A stretch of 6,663 bases of DNA. Origin: Leptolinea sp. Its GTDB lineage: Bacteria > Chloroflexota > Anaerolineae > Anaerolineales > Anaerolineaceae. The notes under the pieces were generated by a model. It ran no database searches and was not told the DNA's origin. It saw only the letters and a program-made list of their open reading frames with translations. The translations under genes were made by a program, and so were the position numbers. Positions 1 through 3,741 of this stretch are shown one piece after another. Positions within the stretch are counted from its first letter, which is position 1; every line of letters begins with the position of its first letter. Location of the stretch: positions 1 through 6,663 of the forward strand of contig JALHEL010000030.1 in the NCBI GenBank assembly GCA_022837205.1. The letters run 5' to 3'.

Positions 1-146
1 AATTGCATTGCTCCATCATCGATTTTGCCGAATAAGGCATCGTGGTTGTACGTACATATCGTAATAAAATATGAACCTATAAGAGAATAATCATAGCCTC
101 GCAAACGAATCGAACGACGGTGGTGAACAGCCGGATCATAGCTCAT
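1..146 (-). CDS. REP-associated tyrosine transposase (RAYT, Y1 transposase family), N-terminal part only
   Basis: Reading leftward from the ATG at 146-144 gives 48 uninterrupted codons to the window edge. The peptide begins MSYDPAVHHRRSIRLRG and continues YDYSLIGSYFITICTYN, then LFGKIDDGAM. This is the characteristic N-terminus of RAYTs (TnpA_REP): a basic HHRRSIRL motif, then GYDY, then a hydrophobic YFITICT strand opening the Y1/HUH fold. Full proteins are usually about 170-220 residues. The HUH metal-binding pair and catalytic tyrosine would lie beyond position 1 and cannot be seen. These enzymes nick single-stranded DNA at REP hairpins and are thought to spread or maintain them. The ATG was chosen because family members start just before YDP; an in-frame GTG 15 codons upstream is less likely, and neither has a clear Shine-Dalgarno. 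The adjacent 470-915 hairpin array on the same strand fits a RAYT/REP pair. Whether the gene is intact is unknown. Confidence 0.85.
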   Translation of the reverse strand, partial: MSYDPAVHHRRSIRLRGYDYSLIGSYFITICTYNHDALFGKIDDGAMQ

Positions 147-469
147 ACAAGTATCTGCTTTGTCATATTTTTTGAAGGAATAAATCACAAATCATAGAAA
201 ACAGTCGTTAGTATTTCGGCATTTAAAGGTCTGAATATCAAAAATAAGAATAAATGGTTCGCTCTCAATGATTATATCCTAAGGATGTTTTCAGAAAAAA
301 AAGAGGGGTAGAAAATATATCCGGTAAATTATCTTGTTTTTTAATACGCTGAAGGATGGCATTTTATAAATATCATCGCAAGGATCATTGATAAGTCGAA
401 TTTATTAAAGATTAATTTGCATAAATCGTATATGCCTATTCCAATTAAACATATTCCTCGTATTTTTTT
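147..469. other. AT-rich intergenic region between RAYT start and REP array
   Basis: No coding region longer than a few dozen codons is supported on either strand. It should contain the promoter of the leftward RAYT gene, but I found no convincing -35/-10 pair. The only local symmetry noted is a small palindrome ATCC-TAA-GGAT at 277-287. The first REP hairpin begins directly after it. Confidence 0.5.
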
Positions 470-493
470 GGCAGGTTTGGAACCTGCCCCTAC
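470..493 (-). repeat. REP-like copy 1
   Basis: Perfect 8-bp stem GGCAGGTT/AACCTGCC with loop TGG, then CTAC. The outermost G of the left arm is replaced by T at 469. Confidence 0.75.
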
Positions 494-535
494 GGTCACG
501 TCTCCTACAAAATCTATTTGGCCAATGCACATTTC

Positions 536-560
536 GGGCAGGTTTGGAACCTGCCCCTAC
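536..560 (-). repeat. REP-like copy 2
   Basis: Matches the consensus with an intact 9-bp stem and TGG loop, followed by CTAC. Confidence 0.8.
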
Positions 561-602
561 GGTCACGTATCCTGCAAAATCCAATTGGACAATGCACGTT
601 TC

Positions 603-627
603 GGGCAGATTTGGAACCTGCCCCTAC
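603..627 (-). repeat. REP-like copy 3
   Basis: Left arm is GGGCAGATT, giving one mismatch in the stem. The right arm and CTAC are unchanged. Confidence 0.75.
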
Positions 628-668
628 GTTCACATTTCAATAAAAACCAATTGGACAATGCACATTTC

Positions 669-693
669 GGGCTGGTTTGGAACCTGCCCCTAC
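669..693 (-). repeat. REP-like copy 4
   Basis: Left arm is GGGCTGGTT, giving one mismatch in the stem. The right arm and CTAC are unchanged. Confidence 0.75.
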
Positions 694-735
694 GGTCACG
701 TATCCTATAAAATCCGATTGGACAATGCACGTTTC

Positions 736-760
736 GGGCAGGTTTAGAACCTGCCCCTAC
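736..760 (-). repeat. REP-like copy 5
   Basis: Intact 9-bp stem; the loop is TAG instead of TGG. Confidence 0.8.
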
Positions 761-802
761 GGTCACGTATCTTATAAAATCCGATTGGCCAATGCACATT
801 TC

Positions 803-827
803 GGGCGGGTTTAGAACCCGCCCCTAC
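803..827 (-). repeat. REP-like copy 6, with compensatory base change
   Basis: Arms are GGGCGGGTT and AACCCGCCC with loop TAG. Both sides of one base pair differ from the consensus (A-T to G-C), so the stem is kept perfect. Confidence 0.8.
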
Positions 828-849
828 GGGGGTATATCCGAATGGGTTC

Positions 850-874
850 GGGCAGGTTTGGAACCTGCCCCTAC
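850..874 (-). repeat. REP-like copy 7
   Basis: Consensus hairpin with intact 9-bp stem. The preceding spacer (828-849) is short and unlike the 67-bp unit. Confidence 0.8.
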
Positions 875-890
875 GATGCGTGGTTATGTT

Positions 891-915
891 GGATGGTTTT
901 GGAACCTGCCCCTAC
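891..915 (-). repeat. REP-like copy 8, degenerate
   Basis: Left arm is GGATGGTTT, which largely destroys the outer stem, while AACCTGCCC and CTAC are kept. It is probably a decayed or half element. Confidence 0.6.
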
Positions 916-1004
916 GTTATCGCCGCATAAAAAAATCGAACCAATCGCATCGTCTCAAATACGACTACAACAGAGACAATTTGATTGATGAGAGAATTTC
1001 AGAT

Positions 1005-1571
1005 TCACATCGGATTCGGAGAATTCAATAAGATATATCGCATTTCCGGAAAACTTTTTTGTAATTGCGAGGAATAAAATTCACCCGATCCGACATACTG
1101 AAATCCGCACTTTTCGATGACACGCTTAGAGCGATAATTATCGATAAAATGTCCGACTGTCAAAGCTTCAATCCCTTCAGTATCAAAACAGAAGCGGATG
1201 ATTCGCCGCACAGCTTCGGTCATCAAACCTCTCCCCCAATAATCTTTCGAGAGCACATAACCGATTTCCTTCATTTTCAGTTTCTGATATTCCGGGAATG
1301 CTTCAGTACATGATTTTTTCAAACCCAGTGAGCCGATAACTTTTTCTTCCGCTTTGGAAACAATCGCAAATACATCTTTTTCTTCCATAAAAAGCGAAAG
1401 TATTTTTTTAGATTCTTCCATGCTTTCATGGTGCTTCCAACCGGCCATCTCTCCAACTCCCGGAACAGATGCATATTCATAAAAATCACTCAGATCACCC
1501 ATCTGCCAATAGCGGAGAATCAGTCGTTCGCTTTCAATGGTTGTGTTAGAAATATCGATAAAAGGATCCAT
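1005..1571 (-). CDS. GNAT family N-acetyltransferase, RimJ/RimL type
   Basis: A 188-residue protein. GNATs move an acetyl group from acetyl-CoA to an amine; the RimJ/RimL branch includes enzymes acting on protein N-termini and on small molecules, so the substrate cannot be named. Visible features: the N-terminal strand IESERLILRYW (about residues 12-22), which opens the fold; strand VIGSLGL (78-84); the acetyl-CoA loop YWGRGLMTEAVRRIIRF (111-127), corresponding to motif A; and NYRSKRVIEKCGFQYVG (145-161), the usual late N..S..V.EK.GF block. The length is normal for the family. ATG at 1571 was preferred over the adjacent TTG at 1574 because GAGGAA lies about 6 bases before the ATG and only 3 before the TTG. 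It is divergent from the 1893 gene and has ordinary arginine codons (1 AGA in 9). No clear terminator was found between its stop and the REP array. Confidence 0.85.
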   Translation of the reverse strand: MDPFIDISNTTIESERLILRYWQMGDLSDFYEYASVPGVGEMAGWKHHESMEESKKILSLFMEEKDVFAIVSKAEEKVIGSLGLKKSCTEAFPEYQKLKMKEIGYVLSKDYWGRGLMTEAVRRIIRFCFDTEGIEALTVGHFIDNYRSKRVIEKCGFQYVGSGEFYSSQLQKSFPEMRYILLNSPNPM

Positions 1572-1694
1572 CAAATTCCTCGATTCGTTTCATGTTTCTT
1601 TTCCTAATTGATGAAATTTTATCTCAGCTTATTCTCGTTTTTCCTTTTTCAGGAAATTGATCACAAGAATCGTTGATCCTTCTCATTTTCGTTA

Positions 1695-1722
1695 TTGACA
1701 TCTGTGAATTCCGATATAAAAA
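1695..1722 (+). promoter_or_regulatory. Candidate sigma-70 promoter upstream of the OB-fold/SNase pair
   Basis: A perfect TTGACA lies at 1695-1700. The -10 is either TATAAA at 1715-1720 (spacer 14, short) or TAAAAA at 1717-1722 (spacer 16). It would give a leader of roughly 165 nt containing the 1735-1752 hairpin. Confidence 0.4.
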
Positions 1723-1837
1723 TCGTTCCATTTTAGGAAACAATATTTTCCTCATAAAAATAAAGTCGTAAATTATTGAAAATCAAGGATTATTTTTATA
1801 TAATTAAACATATCTTGAATGAATAATAATTATATGA

Positions 1838-1846
1838 TGTTATAGT
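1838..1846 (+). promoter_or_regulatory. Candidate extended -10 promoter
   Basis: TGT followed by TATAGT forms an extended -10 with a 5/6 match. The nearest -35-like TTGAAT (1815-1820) is 20 bases away, too far to count. Transcription would begin around 1853, about 40 nt before the ATG at 1893. Confidence 0.3.
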
Positions 1847-1877
1847 CTCTTATCCAGCTTTAAACGACATTAAGATT

Positions 1878-1883
1878 AGGAGG
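1878..1883 (+). promoter_or_regulatory. Strong ribosome binding site for the 1893 gene
   Basis: AGGAGG ends 9 bases before the ATG at 1893. It is the best Shine-Dalgarno in the window and fixes this start. The following nuclease gene has none of its own. Confidence 0.8.
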
Positions 1884-1892
1884 AGCATTGCC

Positions 1893-2285
1893 ATGAATAA
1901 AAGATCTTTTTCAATACTGATTGTGTTTATAAGCATTTGGGCACTATCACCTGCCAAGATGACAGAAACCTTAAGAATAAACAGCTCAGTACAGACTGTT
2001 GAAACCGTGATTGAGGAATGCTCAAATGCCCCAATAGGAGAAAACGTTACCTGCAAAATCTCGAAAGCTTATTGTTCTTATAAGCCCAAAGTGAAAGGCC
2101 AGCCGACTTTTTGTAACGATGCACCATATCCGAGCAATGATTTCACTTTATTAATTTGGGGAAAAGATTGGAGCAAGTATAATGGAAAATGCCTAATTGT
2201 AACTGGTTATAACCATTTATATAAAGGGAAACCTGAAATCGAAGCCACCAGTGAAAAAGATGTAAAATTATGCTCTAAAAAATGA
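1893..2285 (+). CDS. Exported six-cysteine protein, probable OB-fold, partner of the downstream nuclease
   Basis: A 130-residue protein of unknown function. Residues 1-21 form a signal-peptide-like N-terminus: NKR, then a hydrophobic run SILIVFISIWAL, then SPA, a plausible cleavage site. The mature part has six cysteines (43, 54, 61, 74, 100, 127), an even number that would suit disulfides outside the cytoplasm. Alternating hydrophobic stretches around 50-60, FTLLIWGKDW (84-93) and GKCLIVTGYNHLYKGKPEIE (98-117) resemble the strands of a tRNA-anti-like OB fold, in which G-x-V-x-V-x-G then Y-x-G-x-P-x-I-x-V is typical. That fold call comes from pattern only. Its stop overlaps the start of the SNase gene (ATGA, 4 bp), so the two are probably translated together. 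Both of its arginines are AGA, as in the next gene. Nucleic-acid binding is an inference. Confidence 0.7.
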   Translation: MNKRSFSILIVFISIWALSPAKMTETLRINSSVQTVETVIEECSNAPIGENVTCKISKAYCSYKPKVKGQPTFCNDAPYPSNDFTLLIWGKDWSKYNGKCLIVTGYNHLYKGKPEIEATSEKDVKLCSKK

Positions 2286-2737
2286 TCAGAAATTTCCTAC
2301 TTCTACTATTTCTGATTAATTTCTCCGCTAAACCAAGTCCGACATGGGAAATTCATAGAGTTATCGGCGTGATTGATGGTGACACGATCGTTATTGAAAA
2401 TGGCGCTGAAATCAGATACATTGGGATTGATACTCCGGAAACCGTTCATCCCTATAAACCCATTGAATGTTACGGTCCGGAAGCATCTGAAAGAAATAAG
2501 GAATTGGTACTTAATAAATTTATTCTGACGGAGAGAGATATTAAAGATCAAGATAGTTATGGAAGATATTTAAGATATGTTTATACCTGCGAAGGTTCAA
2601 TTAACCGGATCCTTGTCGAAGAAGGATATGCCTTTTCTTATTATTATCCGCCGAATTTAAAATATTACAAAGAATATTTACAATGCGAATTGGAGGCTCA
2701 TAGTCATAAGAAAGGGCTCTGGTTCTCATGTTATTGA
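2282..2737 (+). CDS. Secreted thermonuclease (staphylococcal nuclease-like, SNase)
   Basis: A 151-residue Ca2+-dependent nuclease of the micrococcal nuclease family, which cuts DNA and RNA to 3'-phosphate products. The catalytic set is complete by comparison with the staphylococcal enzyme: D34 in IDGDT, R45 in EIRYIGIDTPE, D50, T51, E53 and R95 in DSYGRYLRYVY. YGPEAS (64-69) and the C-terminal KKGLW (143-147) are also typical. Residues 1-16 are a short hydrophobic export signal. Cysteines 63, 103, 135 and 150 are not part of the classic enzyme and could form two disulfides. The ATG lies inside the stop of the preceding gene (4-bp overlap) with no Shine-Dalgarno, so expression depends on translational coupling. 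Seven of eight arginines are AGA, and sampled lines are about 28-30% G+C, well below neighbouring genes. Likely roles are nutrient scavenging or degrading extracellular DNA (inference). Confidence 0.92.
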   Translation: MIRNFLLLLFLINFSAKPSPTWEIHRVIGVIDGDTIVIENGAEIRYIGIDTPETVHPYKPIECYGPEASERNKELVLNKFILTERDIKDQDSYGRYLRYVYTCEGSINRILVEEGYAFSYYYPPNLKYYKEYLQCELEAHSHKKGLWFSCY

Positions 2738-2754
2738 TATATAAGGTATATAAG
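2738..2754 (+). repeat. Short direct repeat after the nuclease gene
   Basis: TATATAAG occurs at 2738-2745 and again at 2747-2754, directly after the SNase stop codon. No terminator hairpin with a T-run was found between the nuclease and rnpB. The significance is unknown. Confidence 0.4.
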
Positions 2755-2784
2755 CCTGAGAGAATTTCTAACAAATTTCTTACC

Positions 2785-2813
2785 TTTACGCACCGCCAAA
2801 TTCAGATTATGAT
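2785..2813 (+). promoter_or_regulatory. Candidate promoter of rnpB
   Basis: TTTACG (2785-2790, 4/6 to the -35 consensus) is 17 bases from TATGAT (2808-2813, 5/6 to the -10). The predicted start near 2820 coincides with the 5' end expected from the P1 helix of the RNA. Confidence 0.5.
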
Positions 2814-2822
2814 TATATTGTC

Positions 2823-3210
2823 AGGTTAATCAGATGACCGCGGTGCGGCGTGATCGCACCGAGGAAAGTCCGCACTCCTGAGAGCAAGATGCCGGATAAC
2901 ATCCGGGGCGGGGCAACTTGCCGGAAAAGGGCCACAGAAAATAGACCGCTTCGCGAAAGCGGAGCAAGGGTGAAAAGGTAGTGTAAGAGACTACCGGCGT
3001 TCGTGGTGACACGGCGGCCAGGTAACCCCCATCTGGAGCAAGGCCAAGTAGGGGCGAAGCGTGTCGCGTACACGCGGGGATCTGCTCGATCCCCTCGAGC
3101 TCCGGGTAGGCTGCTAGAGTCGCACGGTAACGTGCGTCCCAGAGAGATGGTCATCTCAGTGGGAGAACTCGAGATCTCCTCTGAACAGAATGCGGCTTAT
3201 AGATTAACCT
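2823..3210 (+). ncRNA. rnpB: RNase P RNA, bacterial class A
   Basis: This is the catalytic RNA of ribonuclease P, which removes 5' leaders from pre-tRNA together with the RnpA protein. Universally conserved blocks appear in order: GAGGAAAGTCCG (2861-2872), ACAGAAAATAGACCGC (2934-2949), the GTAAGAG region near 2983, GGTAA (3021-3025, the L15 loop that pairs with tRNA CCA), GGAGCAAGGCCAAGTAGGGG (near 3035-3054), GGGTAGGCTGCTAGAG (3104-3119) and ACAGAATGCGGCTTATAG (3185-3202). P1 closes the molecule by AGGTTAATC (2823-2831) pairing with GATTAACCT (3202-3210); P2 is CCGC with GCGG (3192-3195); P3 is GGTGCG (2842-2847) with CGCACC (2855-2860). P18 is CGCACG-GTAA-CGTGCG (3121-3136) with a GNRA loop. 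An extra hairpin at 3137-3164 looks like P19. Exact ends are inferred from P1. Apparent reading frames across it are artefacts. Confidence 0.97.
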
Positions 3211-3220
3211 GGCATTTTTT
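3202..3220 (+). terminator. Possible rnpB 3' end with T-run
   Basis: The 3' strand of P1 is followed by ATTTTTT (3214-3220). P1 can be extended by three more pairs (2820-2822 with 3211-3213, one of them G-U). No strong local hairpin precedes the T-run, so termination may be partial and allow read-through into the next gene. Confidence 0.35.
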
Positions 3221-3246
3221 GTGGAGCCTTTTATTTCGATCATCTA

Positions 3247-3741
3247 ATGAAAATTGCGATCCTTTCCGATACCCATAATTATCTTTCCGGAATTCAAACC
3301 GCCCTCAATCAGTTGCAACAAGAGAAAATAGACACAATTATCCATTGCGGCGATATGACACTGGCGGAAACAGTCGATGCCTTCCGGGATTACACCATTC
3401 ACCATGTCTGGGGAAACGGGGATTTGGATACCATCGCCATCCGCTTCGCGATTCAGGAATGCCAAGCCGGCAGCTCTACTTCCGAAATTTATACGGACGT
3501 TTTGGGCGGGAAGAGAATCGCCGCCATTCACGGACATAATACCCGCCTTTTACAGGCGATGATCGAAAACGGACATTTTGATTATGTCTTTCACGGGCAT
3601 ACGCATCGCAGACGGGATGAGGAGATCGGAGGAACCCGTGTGATTAATCCCGGCGCAATCGGTGGAGCTTTTCGCAGCAACCGTAGTTTTTGTATTCTGA
3701 ATCTTGAAACGAACGATTTAGATTATTATCCGGTCGGCTGA
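3247..3741 (+). CDS. YfcE/MJ0936-type metallophosphodiesterase
   Basis: A 164-residue calcineurin-like phosphoesterase of the small YfcE/MJ0936 family, which hydrolyses phosphodiesters with two bound metal ions. All ligand motifs are present: SDTHN (D8, H10), HCGD (D36), GNGD (N57), IHGH (H95) and HGHTH (H118, H120). NPGA near the C-terminus is also a family mark. The length agrees with the archaeal homologue (about 165). The natural substrate is unknown for most members. The ATG at 3247 begins the conserved first strand KIAILSDTH, so an upstream start is unlikely. It has no usable Shine-Dalgarno: GGAG at 3223-3226 is 20 bases away. It may be translated leaderless or by read-through from rnpB. 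Its stop shares one base with the start of the 900-residue gene (TGATG), suggesting coupling. A role in RNA metabolism is inferred from context only. Confidence 0.88.
   Translation: MKIAILSDTHNYLSGIQTALNQLQQEKIDTIIHCGDMTLAETVDAFRDYTIHHVWGNGDLDTIAIRFAIQECQAGSSTSEIYTDVLGGKRIAAIHGHNTRLLQAMIENGHFDYVFHGHTHRRRDEEIGGTRVINPGAIGGAFRSNRSFCILNLETNDLDYYPVG

Larger units (their letters stand above)
470..802. repeat. Tandem 67-bp repeat block (hairpin plus conserved spacer)
   Basis: Five consecutive units consist of the hairpin plus a conserved spacer of 41-42 bp. The spacer consensus on the plus strand is GGTCACGTATCCTATAAAAT followed by CCGATTGGACAATGCAC and RTTTC. Spacers at 561-602, 694-735 and 761-802 are nearly identical. 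The one at 628-668 is the most diverged and one base shorter. Each spacer carries ATTG (or TTTG), two bases, CAAT, a small palindrome that becomes ATTGGCCAAT in the unit at 761-802. Conservation of the spacer implies that the whole unit was duplicated, not that single hairpins were inserted independently. Confidence 0.85.
470..915 (-). repeat. REP-like hairpin array, eight direct copies
   Basis: Eight copies of a 25-nt element lie at 470-493, 536-560, 603-627, 669-693, 736-760, 803-827, 850-874 and 891-915, all in one orientation. On the plus strand the consensus is arm GGGCAGGTT, loop TGG or TAG, arm AACCTGCCC, then CTAC. On the minus strand this reads GTAG followed by a 9-bp hairpin, the anatomy of REP sequences, whose GTAG tetranucleotide at the hairpin foot is recognised by RAYT proteins. 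CTAC is present in all eight copies. The first six are spaced 67, 67, 66, 67 and 67 bp apart, the last two by 47 and 41 bp. Open frames crossing this tract are translated repeat, not genes. The array lies 324 bp upstream of the RAYT start and ends 90 bp from the 3' end of the GNAT gene, so it could also affect that transcript's 3' end (inference). Confidence 0.85.
1572..1892. other. Divergent intergenic region
   Basis: This 321-bp AT-rich stretch separates the leftward GNAT gene from the rightward OB-fold/nuclease pair and carries no supported gene. It holds candidate promoters for the rightward pair (listed separately), a weak AT-rich hairpin AGGAAA/TTTCCT at 1735-1752, and a repeated TTGATC near 1657 and 1673. 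A possible leftward -10 TAAAAT (1621-1616) has no matching -35. Confidence 0.5.

Noticed and set aside
143..166. Seven-codon leader peptide (MTKQILV) on the minus strand overlapping the RAYT start by ATGA
   Set aside because: No Shine-Dalgarno precedes it, and such a short overlap can occur by chance; it would need conservation in relatives.
241..300. Minus-strand similarity IIIESEPFILI to the GNAT N-terminal strand TIESERLILR
   Set aside because: It spans only about ten residues and then hits a stop; too short to call a decayed GNAT copy.
417..710. Open frames of 97, 67, 78 and 79 codons over the repeat array on both strands
   Set aside because: Their sequence is translated hairpin and spacer repeat with no ribosome sites, and frames on both strands are equally open.
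470..915. CRISPR array
   Set aside because: The repeated part is a near-perfect hairpin with conserved, not unique, spacers, spacing becomes irregular at one end, and no cas genes are visible.
916..1004. Terminator for the leftward GNAT gene near the A-run around 930
   Set aside because: A T-run exists on the minus strand but I could not pair a convincing hairpin before it.
1065..1313. 82-codon frame opposite the GNAT gene
   Set aside because: It is antisense to a well-supported GNAT domain and has no features of its own.
2813..3278. Open frames of 113, 60 and 91 codons across the rnpB region
   Set aside because: All conserved RNase P RNA blocks and the helices P1, P2, P3 and P18 occupy this stretch; the frames are incidental.
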